Shown one piece after another: positions 1 to 6,084 of a stretch of 7,094 bases of DNA. Source of the DNA: Gemmatimonadota bacterium (lineage in GTDB: Bacteria; Gemmatimonadota; Gemmatimonadetes; Palauibacterales; Palauibacteraceae); NCBI GenBank assembly GCA_030598525.1, contig JAUVPT010000082.1, positions 1-7,094 of the forward strand, in the 5' to 3' direction. The notes below the pieces were generated by a model, which saw only the letters and a program-made list of their open reading frames with translations, was not told the DNA's origin and searched no databases. How positions within the stretch are numbered: the first letter of the stretch is position 1; each line of letters begins with the position of its first letter. Position numbers and translations under genes: made by a program.

Positions 1-852
1 CACCTTGCCCCATGGACCCACAAGGATCTCCGCCACCGTGGCAACGGGCGTCAGATCTCCGCCGTCCCTGGCGAGTACATCCACACCCGCCACCCCCCCC
101 ATCACCGTGGTCCCCACTACGTAGATCGCGACCACACTCCCGAAGGCCAGGAACATCCCGAGGGGCAGGTTGCGCGCCGGGTTCTTCACCTCTTCGGCGA
201 TGCTGGCCACCTTCGTCAGCCCCATGTAGCTGACGATCACCAGCCCGGCTGTACTGATGATCCCGGCGCTGCCGGACTCGAAGAATCCGCTGAAATTGCC
301 GACCTCCATCTGGAGTACGCCAACCCCGGAGAACCACAGGAGGAGGATCAGGAGCCCCGCCAGCAGCAGCAGTTGAAATGACCCGCTCTTCTTCGAGCCG
401 AAGTAGTTGACCACGCCGAAGAACACCGCAAAACTCGCCGCGATCGGCCCCATCTGGACGTTGGGCATGAACAGATGCAGATATGCACCGACACCGATGA
501 GCGCGAATGCGGACTTCAGGATGAGGGAGATCCACGTACCAAATCCGCCGATCGTCCCGACCAGCGGCCCCATGCTCCTGTCCAGGAAATAGTAGACACC
601 ACCGGCCCTGGGCATCGCCGTCGCCAGCTCCACCTTGCTGAGCAGTCCCGGCAGGAGAATCAGCGCCGCGAGTAGATACGACAGCGGCATGGCCGGGCCG
701 GCGCCGGCTGCCGCGAGGCCGGGAAGGAGAAAGAAGCCCGAGCTGAGCGCTGCCCCGGTGGCTATGGCATAAACGTCCCACAGTCCCAGCTGCTTCTCGA
801 GCAACCGGGGCTTCACCGGCGTCACTTCGTTTCGCGTCTCGGCTGGGTCCAT
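1..852 (-). CDS. APC-family amino acid permease, N-terminal 284 residues (3' end outside window)
   Basis: Read on the minus strand from ATG at 852, the frame stays open to the left edge, giving the first 284 residues of a membrane transporter. Seen: a short polar N-terminus (1-24), then hydrophobic segments near 27-50, 56-78, 97-127, 135-150, 158-180, 195-215 and 232-255. TM1 carries a variant of the family's glycine-rich unwound helix, ATGAALSSGFFLLPG (31-45). The loop EEVKNPARNLP (220-230) is a hallmark of APC-superfamily amino acid permeases. Known for the family: about 12 helices and 420-480 residues (longer if a universal-stress domain is attached), moving amino acids or polyamines across the inner membrane with H+ or Na+. 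The substrate cannot be read. The start is supported by GAGGGGA five bases upstream, overlapping the stop of the dehydrogenase gene; the 10-base gap implies cotranscription and probably coupled translation. Family assignment is strong; substrate unknown. Confidence 0.9.
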   Translation of the reverse strand, partial: MDPAETRNEVTPVKPRLLEKQLGLWDVYAIATGAALSSGFFLLPGLAAAGAGPAMPLSYLLAALILLPGLLSKVELATAMPRAGGVYYFLDRSMGPLVGTIGGFGTWISLILKSAFALIGVGAYLHLFMPNVQMGPIAASFAVFFGVVNYFGSKKSGSFQLLLLAGLLILLLWFSGVGVLQMEVGNFSGFFESGSAGIISTAGLVIVSYMGLTKVASIAEEVKNPARNLPLGMFLAFGSVVAIYVVGTTVMGGVAGVDVLARDGGDLTPVATVAEILVGPWGKV

Positions 853-862
853 GCGCGTCCCC

Positions 863-1675
863 TCAGACCTGGCTCATGATGACCCGGTCATAGATCCGGT
901 CGCCGAACCACCTTCGCAGGGCCATCACGGGCCTGGCGAACTTGCCTGCGGCATATCGGATCCGGGGCCGTTCGGTCCGCAGCGACTTCGAGATCACACC
1001 GGCGATGAGCGATGGCGGCGAGGCCTTCCCGTCTTCGTACGAGTTGCGCGTGGCGTTGGCTACCCTTTGGGCCAGATCGGAATACGCGGAGCTGCCCGAA
1101 CGCTCCAGCAGCGGTCCCACCATGACATCGCCGAACTCGGTCTGGATCGCGCCGGGCTCGATGATGATGACGTCGATGCCGAACGGGGCGAGCTCGAGTC
1201 GCAGGCAGTCGGACCAGCCTTCGAGCGCGTGCTTGGTGGCGTGGTACCACGATCCGAGGGGCGTATAGATCTTTCCGCCCATCGACGAGATGTTCACGAT
1301 CTTGCCCGCGCCTTGTTTCCGCATGTAGGGCAGCGCCAGCTGGGTCAGGCGGGCCAGGCCGAACAGGTTCACCTCGAACTGGTACCGGGCGTCGTCGAGG
1401 GTGGTGTCCTCCATCGCTCCGTACATGCCGAAGCCGGCGTTGTTGATCAGGATATCGATCCCGCCCTGCTCGGCGGTGATCCGGTCTACCGCGGTTACGA
1501 TGTCCTCTTCCTTCGTGATGTCCATCCTGATCGCATGGGCACCCAGCTCCTCGAGGGCCCGCATCTTCCCGAGCCGCCGGGCGGCGACAAAAACGGTGTA
1601 GCCCTGTTCGAGAAGCCTCTTCGCGGTCTCTTCACCGATTCCCGACGATGCGCCCGTGATCAGAACGGTTTGCAT
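863..1675 (-). CDS. Classical short-chain dehydrogenase/reductase (SDR), 270 aa
   Basis: A complete, normal-length SDR with a cytosolic Rossmann fold. Seen: cofactor glycine motif TGASSGIG (7-14); basic residues R33 R34 after the second strand, which in this family usually favour NADP(H) over NAD(H); NNAG (78-81); structural/catalytic N103; catalytic S131 in NISSMGG; Y144-x-x-x-K148 in YHATK; and PGAIQTEF (174-181) shaping the nicotinamide and substrate side. All four members of the catalytic tetrad are present, so an active oxidoreductase is expected. The C-terminal part (about 185-250) resembles SDRs annotated only as oxidoreductases, often acting on lipophilic carbonyls or alcohols, but the substrate cannot be deduced. 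ATG at 1675 is supported by GAGGAG at 1691-1686. It is the middle gene of the regulator-SDR-permease operon, 20 bases after the regulator and 10 before the permease, so it may act on a compound related to the permease substrate (inference). Confidence 0.95.
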   Translation of the reverse strand: MQTVLITGASSGIGEETAKRLLEQGYTVFVAARRLGKMRALEELGAHAIRMDITKEEDIVTAVDRITAEQGGIDILINNAGFGMYGAMEDTTLDDARYQFEVNLFGLARLTQLALPYMRKQGAGKIVNISSMGGKIYTPLGSWYHATKHALEGWSDCLRLELAPFGIDVIIIEPGAIQTEFGDVMVGPLLERSGSSAYSDLAQRVANATRNSYEDGKASPPSLIAGVISKSLRTERPRIRYAAGKFARPVMALRRWFGDRIYDRVIMSQV

Positions 1676-1695
1676 GCTTGTTTTTCTCCTCGTAG

Positions 1696-2157
1696 CTAGG
1701 ACGCCTTGACCACGACATCGACCTCTCGACCTACCAGGTGGAGTAACGCCAACATCTGACCGACGGACTTCGCCGTATTCGTCTGATCCAGCAGGCGGTA
1801 CAACTGGCTCGGAGAAGTCCCGAGTCTTCGGGCGAGATCTCGCTTACTGATCCCACTCTCTTCGACAGCCCTCCTCGCCTCCAGCGAGAGTTTGTAAAGG
1901 AGCTGCTCCTTGAGGTACTCAGGGTCCTGGTTGTATTCGAGCACCTGCTCGATATGGACCGAATCCTCCTCGCCGGAATTCAGGCGGTATGTGAACGCTT
2001 CTCCGCCGAGCTCCTCGTCCACGTACACTTCGGAAATCCGGAGATCGGAATCCGGTCCGATTCCGAGCCTGGCGAACGGGTATGTATAACCGCCACGAGC
2101 TGTTTCGACCTCGAAAACTCTTTGACGACGGTTCGCCTTCACACTCTCGATTCTCAC
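1696..2157 (-). CDS. XRE-like HTH regulator with DUF2442-like N-terminal domain, 153 aa
   Basis: A two-part protein. Residues 1-75 are a small beta-rich domain (pattern IESVKANRRQRVFEVE, a hydrophobic strand YTYPFARL, then FTYRLNSGEEDSVHIE) that resembles the DUF2442 fold found in antitoxin-like proteins. Residues 76-95 form a charged linker helix. Residues 94-150 are a lambda-repressor-type HTH, with helix-turn-helix at about 104-123 (ISKRDLARRLGTSPSQLYRL), ending in the REVDVVVK strand typical of HigA-like antitoxins. The start is GTG at 2157-2155, with GGAAGAAGAGGG about 7-18 bases upstream; the GTG overlaps the stop of a short upstream frame as GTGA. It is the first certain gene of the operon with the SDR and permease, so it may control that operon. 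No intact toxin partner is visible, so it could be an orphan antitoxin or an autonomous regulator. HTH identity is confident; the DUF2442 resemblance is by eye. Confidence 0.88.
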   Translation of the reverse strand: MRIESVKANRRQRVFEVETARGGYTYPFARLGIGPDSDLRISEVYVDEELGGEAFTYRLNSGEEDSVHIEQVLEYNQDPEYLKEQLLYKLSLEARRAVEESGISKRDLARRLGTSPSQLYRLLDQTNTAKSVGQMLALLHLVGREVDVVVKAS

Positions 2158-2240
2158 AGTAGACCCTCTTCTTCCAACTCGGCGATTATTCGCAAGACTC
2201 GCCTCGACGCCGTCGAATTCTGGTCAATAGACAGTACCAT
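2154..2240 (-). CDS. Possible 28-aa leader or remnant ORF coupled to the HTH regulator
   Basis: A 28-codon frame starting ATG at 2240 ends in EEEGLL with a TGA that shares GTGA with the regulator's start, the arrangement expected of translational coupling. The predicted peptide has a charged amphipathic C-terminal helix (RRVLRIIAELEEEG). Against it: there is no Shine-Dalgarno before the ATG, the ATG lies inside an inverted repeat and between the boxes of a candidate promoter, and the same frame continues upstream only through sequence antisense to the porin remnant. It may be a leader, the tail of a truncated partner gene, or chance. I do not recognise a family. Confidence 0.25.
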   Translation of the reverse strand: MVLSIDQNSTASRRVLRIIAELEEEGLL

Positions 2241-2259
2241 AGCTGGTAACAGATAACAA
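2231..2259 (-). promoter_or_regulatory. Candidate promoter of the regulator-SDR-permease operon with embedded inverted repeat
   Basis: On the minus strand TTGTTA (2259-2254) and TACTGT (2236-2231) are separated by exactly 17 bases in a locally AT-richer patch of GC-rich DNA. The -35 match is good and the -10 match weak (3 of 6). The spacer contains TACCA-GCTA-TGGTA (2248-2235), a 5-bp inverted repeat with a 4-base centre and a plausible operator half-site pair for an HTH dimer. Transcription from here would start about 65 bases before the GTG at 2157. Autoregulation is inference. Confidence 0.3.
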
Positions 2260-2261
2260 GC

Positions 2262-2597
2262 GACGCCCTCGCGACGAACTGGACGTTCGGCCGCTGGATC
2301 CCATTCGTTCTCGCCGGCGCAGGAAACGGGAAGGGGGCGTTCACTCTGGCGAAGTCGACTGCGACTGGAGGAGTGGGCCACAAGCTGCGGCCCCACGATT
2401 TCCTCGCGGGGAGCTTCAACTGGACGCGCCCGACGGGCGATGGGATGCGCGACCAGTATACCGCCGAGGTGTTCTACCGATTCTGCTTCAGCGAGCGCCT
2501 GGCATTCACTCCTGACGTGCAGTGGGTGATCAGTCCGGCTCTCAATCCCGATGCAAGCTCGATCTGGCTGTTCGGCATCCGGGCGAGGATCGATTTC
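2262..2597 (+). pseudogene. C-terminal remnant of an OprB-family carbohydrate-selective porin
   Basis: The plus-strand frame is open from 2250 and reads as about 112 residues of the end of an OprB-like outer-membrane beta-barrel. Recognisable elements in order are NWTFGRWIPFVLAG, a GGVGHKLRPHDFLAG strand-turn, NWTRPTGDGMRDQYTAEVF, YRFCFSERLAFTPDVQWVI, and SPALNPDASSIWLFGIRARI ending in D-F. Family members are normally 380-470 residues with a signal peptide and finish on a terminal phenylalanine needed for barrel assembly. Here everything upstream is missing (in-frame TAA at 2247-2249), and the terminal Phe codon (2595-2597) is followed by TGG where a stop such as TGA is expected, so the frame runs on into unrelated sequence. 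No start or ribosome site fits. I read it as a decayed gene left by a deletion or rearrangement whose junction lies near 2245-2260, beside the regulator promoter. The family call is by pattern recognition but the strand alternation and motifs fit well. Confidence 0.75.
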
Positions 2598-2676
2598 TGG
2601 GCCGCTGTCCGCGAAGCGGCGCGAGGACGTGCAGGAACCCGGGCACTTCGCCCGACGCTTGCTCCCGGGATGAGCC

Positions 2677-2707
2677 AAGGCCCCGCCGCGTACTGCGGCG
2701 GGGCCTT
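2677..2707 (+). terminator. Strong intrinsic-type terminator hairpin, possibly bidirectional
   Basis: AAGGCCCCGCCGC (2677-2689) and GCGGCGGGGCCTT (2695-2707) form a perfect 13-bp GC-rich stem with loop GTACT. On the plus strand the stem is followed by CGTTGTTCG, only moderately T-rich. It lies 80 bases past the natural end of the porin remnant and about 75 bases past the stop of the convergent lipoprotein gene, so it could end transcription from either side. It was probably the porin gene's original terminator. Confidence 0.75.
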
Positions 2708-2782
2708 CGTTGTTCGTGAGACCTCGCGAATCGGTTACAGCTCCCGCGAGATCAGCTCCCGATCATGCCGGGAGTTGCCTGC

Positions 2783-5473
2783 TCAGTTTCCAGCCGGACA
2801 GAACTCCAGGTCATCCAGCGCTCCGGAGTCGCCGGTCAAGTCGATCCGGACCTCAGACGAAATCGCGTTGGTCTCGAGTGTCAGAAACTGCACGTTTCCA
2901 TCAGCGCCCGGCGTCGACGCTCCCACCAGGGTCCCATCCACGGCGACCGTGAACACCTTGCGGTCGCTGTCCAGTGCGGTGAGCGATGCGATTCCGTAGC
3001 CGCCGGCCGGGAATCCGGTCAACACGATGACTCCGCCATCCTCGCTGTCGCCTTCCGTCGCCAGGCTGAGGTCGGCCACGATCAGGACGTTGCCCTGACC
3101 ATCACAGTCGGCGCACGTGCCCCCATCCCACTCGAGATCCGGGTCCGGTCCGCCTGCCGTGTCCGTATCATACAGAGCCGCAGCCGCCTGGCTGTGCGTT
3201 CCACCCGGCTCGACACCGATAGTGATCGTGGACTCACCGAGCGCGAACGAACTCACCATGGACAGGTGTGAGCCGCTGCTCTCGAAGTCGACCACCACGC
3301 ACTCGCCTGGCTCCGGTGGATCGATTGCACCAGTGGTCTCGGTGGCGGAGTTGTTGCTTCCGTCCGGGTCGGCCACATCGCTGGTCACCTCGGCCGTGTT
3401 CGAGATCTCACCAGCCGTGTCTGCCGACGCGACGATCGCGATGCCGACGATAGTACCGGAAGTGAGAGTGCCGAGCTCACAGGTCACGGTGCCGGCGGAC
3501 TCGGAGCAGCTGCCCACGGATGGGGTTGCCGACACGTAGGTCATTCCGGCCGGCAGCACATCGGTCGCGATCACGCCCGTCGCGTCGTCGGGTCCTGCGT
3601 TGGCGACTGAAATCGTCCACGTGATCTCGTCACCGACGAGCACTGGATCAGCATCAGCAGCCTTGGTGACCGAGATGTCGGCGGCAGGGTCACCAGGTGG
3701 TGGTGGATCGCTCACCGTCGTGGTCTCGGTGGCCGAGTTGTTGCTCTCGTTCGGGTCGGCCAGGTCGTTGGTTACCTGCACCGTGTTCGAGATCTCGCCG
3801 GCCGCGTCCGCTGTGGCAACCAGAGCGACAGTTGCGGTCCCGCCGGCGGCGAGGCTGCCCAGTTCACAGGTCACGGTGCCACCGGACTCCGAACAGCTGC
3901 CCACGGACGATTCTGCCGATACGAATGTGACGCCTGTCGGCATCACGTCTGTCAGGGTGACGCCTGTCGCCGCGTCGGGTCCGGCGTTCTCGACCGTGAT
4001 CGTCCACACGATGTTGCCTCCGACGATCACCGGATCGGCGAAGTCGGACTTAGTGACCGCCAGGTCCGCGCTCGGATCCTCTTCGCCGGGAACCGTGATC
4101 GTCACGCTCTGACTGCCGAGCACGGCGCCGTCGCCGATCGCGCACACACCGAACGCATACACTCCGGGATCGGTGCCCGATGGCGGTCCGACCACCAGCG
4201 AGAAGCCCCGATCTGCTGGAAGCGAAATCTCCTCGTAGGATGGCGGATCGACCGACACGATCCAGTCGCTGAATGCTTCGTCTCCAGGGCAGACGTCGAG
4301 CACGAGCTCGTCCACCGTCGTGATCTGATCGCCCACGAGGTCGAGAATCGTCTCGACGATATCCGTTCCCTCGGGGAACGAACCATCCTCGTTGATCTCG
4401 AAGTTCGTGCCGCCGGTCTCTTCGGCATAGAAATCCCACAGGAACTGCGTGGGCTCGATATCACCGCCGGTACCGCTGAGCCTGAACTGGGTGCTGTGCA
4501 GGCTGATGAGCGTGAGATTCGTCGTCACCAGATCGGCGATCACATCCAGGATCGCCGTATCATCGGCTGTCCCTGGTGTCGCGTCTCGACCGAGGCCGAC
4601 GCCGAAGTCATTCAATCCGCTGGTCTCGAGAAAGACCAGCACATCCGAGCCGAGTTCTGATTCCACCGGATTGAACACGTCACAGCTGTGTGGAATCGCG
4701 TCACCGAACAGGATCACGATTCTCCGTGCCTCCGGTCGCCAGTCTACCGCGCCGTCCGGCCCGGTGTTGCCCAGCAGTTCCTGCGTGAGCTCCCACAGTG
4801 CCCGGGAGTACGACTCCGGGAAATCCGCGCCTCCCCCGGGTGACAGGCTCAAGGCTCCGATGGCGCCTGCGACCGTGGTAATGCTGGAGTCCAGGGTCTG
4901 GTTGACGGCATACGGAACGTCTCCGGTGTTGCCGTAAACGGAAGCATACGTGCACCCGCCGACCGACTCGGAAGTCTCGAAGAACCCCTCGTAGTCGGCG
5001 AAGCTGACCAGCCCGAACTGCACGTCACTGATCAGACCGGCCAGCGAGTTCATGATATCGACGGCGTTCAGCTTCAGATTGTCCAGTTCCCCACCCATGC
5101 TTCCGGTGATGTCGAACGCGAACACGATATCGACCACGTCTGCCTGGGCGGGAAGGCTGGCCGTCTTCTGTTCCGTGACAGTCTCACCCGGCGCCAGGGT
5201 CTCGACGAGCTCCGTCGGCGTCAGCGTGCCGATGGCAGCGATTGAGCTCGAAGACACCAAGGCGCTGAGGTCGAAATCAGGCCGAAAGGTCCAGTCTTCA
5301 GGATCCGGGTTCTCGAGATCCGTCGGATTGACTCTGAAGTCAGGTGAGTTGGGTCCCGCTTCCCCGGAATCCGCGGGTGCTGTCGGGAGCGTCCGATCTG
5401 ACTCACATGCGGCGAGTACGAGCGCGAGGCCCAATACCAGGGCCGATGCGCCACTCAAGAAACGACTCTTCAT
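2783..5473 (-). CDS. Surface lipoprotein: VWA domain, two DUF11 repeats, novel C-terminal domain, 896 aa
   Basis: Start ATG at 5473 is chosen over an in-frame ATG 16 codons upstream because GGAGGA lies 7-12 bases before it and the protein then begins with a clean lipoprotein signal: basic MKSR, a hydrophobic core, lipobox L20-A-A-C23. The mature Cys is followed by Glu, which does not match the Asp+2 inner-membrane retention rule, so outer-membrane anchoring is plausible. Residues 24-110 are a low-complexity linker. About 112-330 is a VWA domain: FAFDITGSMGGE with MIDAS D121, T123, S125 (Thr in place of the common Ser), GGGADFPES, and RRIVILFGDAIPHSCD. About 345-460 is a Cys-containing beta region. 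About 468-590 and 595-716 are tandem DUF11 repeats, each with NAGPD, SVGSCSES, GTVTCELG and GEISNT. About 724-896 is an uncharacterised beta-rich domain with LYDTDTAGGPDPDLEW and CADC. VWA domains usually mediate metal-dependent protein binding; an adhesive or scaffold role is inference. It appears monocistronic. Confidence 0.93.
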   Translation of the reverse strand: MKSRFLSGASALVLGLALVLAACESDRTLPTAPADSGEAGPNSPDFRVNPTDLENPDPEDWTFRPDFDLSALVSSSSIAAIGTLTPTELVETLAPGETVTEQKTASLPAQADVVDIVFAFDITGSMGGELDNLKLNAVDIMNSLAGLISDVQFGLVSFADYEGFFETSESVGGCTYASVYGNTGDVPYAVNQTLDSSITTVAGAIGALSLSPGGGADFPESYSRALWELTQELLGNTGPDGAVDWRPEARRIVILFGDAIPHSCDVFNPVESELGSDVLVFLETSGLNDFGVGLGRDATPGTADDTAILDVIADLVTTNLTLISLHSTQFRLSGTGGDIEPTQFLWDFYAEETGGTNFEINEDGSFPEGTDIVETILDLVGDQITTVDELVLDVCPGDEAFSDWIVSVDPPSYEEISLPADRGFSLVVGPPSGTDPGVYAFGVCAIGDGAVLGSQSVTITVPGEEDPSADLAVTKSDFADPVIVGGNIVWTITVENAGPDAATGVTLTDVMPTGVTFVSAESSVGSCSESGGTVTCELGSLAAGGTATVALVATADAAGEISNTVQVTNDLADPNESNNSATETTTVSDPPPPGDPAADISVTKAADADPVLVGDEITWTISVANAGPDDATGVIATDVLPAGMTYVSATPSVGSCSESAGTVTCELGTLTSGTIVGIAIVASADTAGEISNTAEVTSDVADPDGSNNSATETTGAIDPPEPGECVVVDFESSGSHLSMVSSFALGESTITIGVEPGGTHSQAAAALYDTDTAGGPDPDLEWDGGTCADCDGQGNVLIVADLSLATEGDSEDGGVIVLTGFPAGGYGIASLTALDSDRKVFTVAVDGTLVGASTPGADGNVQFLTLETNAISSEVRIDLTGDSGALDDLEFCPAGN
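3325..4072 (-). repeat. Tandem DUF11 domain repeat within the lipoprotein gene (unit 387 bp)
   Basis: Two copies of about 125 residues lie head to tail in frame. The best-conserved segment is visible in DNA: 3471-3520 and 3858-3907 agree at 44 of 50 bases, offset by exactly 387 bases (129 codons). Both copies keep two Cys (SVGSC and VTCELG), expected to form an intradomain disulfide. This indicates internal duplication. DUF11 domains are rod-like spacer modules in surface proteins, so here they probably hold the VWA head apart from the C-terminal domain. Confidence 0.85.
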
Positions 5474-5479
5474 CGGAAT

Positions 5480-5485
5480 TCCTCC
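5480..5485 (-). promoter_or_regulatory. Ribosome binding site deciding the lipoprotein start
   Basis: GGAGGA on the minus strand lies 6 bases upstream of ATG 5473. The alternative in-frame ATG at 5521 has no such site and would place a charged 16-residue extension before the signal peptide. Confidence 0.8.
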
Positions 5486-5499
5486 GTGAATCCAGTCGC

Positions 5500-5516
5500 T
5501 CGAGCGGAGCGCTCGA
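5500..5516 (-). promoter_or_regulatory. Perfect 7-bp inverted repeat in the lipoprotein leader
   Basis: TCGAGCG-GAG-CGCTCGA is a perfect inverted repeat with a three-base centre, 27-43 bases upstream of the lipoprotein start. It could be an operator for a dimeric regulator, or an mRNA hairpin with a tight loop just before the ribosome binding site. Which of the two cannot be decided here, and short GC palindromes also arise by chance in such DNA. Confidence 0.4.
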
Positions 5517-6084
5517 CACAATACACAGCAACGACTCCAGACGAGCGGGTCTGAACATGCCCGGTGCTCCTTCTAGACCACGCCGCGAGGGGGTCGCGAC
5601 TGACCTGCAATCGCACTTCGGGCGACTCGACTATCACCGGCGTAGACTCGCCGGAATATCGCGTAGCTCCCCCCTCTCAGGGGGCAGAGCCGTTGCTACA
5701 CGTTTAGCGGTCGGGATGTCGCGAGATCCGGTGATTTCTCCCCGGTCTTCTGATCCCCCGGGCTACGAGGCCCCGAATGGGAGACGGGTCTCGAATCGCC
5801 GACCGGCAGACGTCAGTAGGACCGACAATCCACTATCGCCAAGGGCCGCGAATCTGACAAGGTCCGTTGTAGGTAAGACCGCAGGTTTGCTCCACGTGTC
5901 CTCTGCAACCCGAACCACCCACTGGTGAAGGCCAGAAGACCCACCAGCCCGAGGTCGATCGATCGGTTCGGGGAAGCTGTCGTGGCGAAGCTGGAGTTGA
6001 AGCTCCCCCCTGGCGGGCAGCGGATCGCCGCATCGACTAGATCTGCTTGAGATACGCCGCTCTCCCTGGAAGCTGGAGGCGAAG
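5517..6084. other. Long divergent intergenic region with hairpins, no convincing gene
   Basis: About 570 bases between the divergent lipoprotein and small secreted protein genes. Frames here lack convincing start sites, ribosome sites and family motifs. Structured elements seen are CCGGCG-TAGACT-CGCCGG (5637-5654); GCTC-CCCCC-TCTCA-GGGGG-CA-GAGC (5666-5690); CTGGTG/CACCAG arms at 5922-5927 and 5942-5947, enclosing a stretch like a cobalamin riboswitch B12 box; the 10-bp palindrome CGATCGATCG (5956-5965); and the decamer GAAGCTGGAG at 5987-5996 and again at 6069-6078. Promoters for both flanking genes should lie here, but I found no pair of boxes good enough to call. Confidence 0.6.

Noticed and set aside
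851..1699. Long plus-strand frame of 282 codons
   Set aside because: It is the antisense shadow of the SDR gene, which has every catalytic motif.
2241..2678. Minus-strand frame running from 2678 into the regulator, 174 codons in total
   Set aside because: Most of it lies antisense to the recognisable porin remnant, it starts inside the terminator stem, and its composition is typical of a shadow frame. Only the last 28 codons are kept as a low-confidence possibility.
2248..2999. A full plus-strand gene of over 200 codons including the porin-like part
   Set aside because: Sequence beyond 2597 is unrelated to porins, passes through the terminator and is antisense to the lipoprotein's C-terminus. 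Only 2262-2597 is supported, as a remnant.
5584..5598. Inverted repeat CGCGA-GGGGG-TCGCG
   Set aside because: Five-base GC-rich arms are expected by chance in this composition, and no other signal supports a role.
5778..5812. tRNA-like T-arm string (GATTCGAGACC on the minus strand)
   Set aside because: The five-base T-stem does not pair, and no matching acceptor, D or anticodon arms are found nearby, so no tRNA gene is called.
5344..5928. Plus-strand frame of 194 codons upstream of the small secreted gene
   Set aside because: Arg/Ser/Pro-rich with no motif, no ribosome site, and it overlaps the signal peptide of the lipoprotein in antisense.
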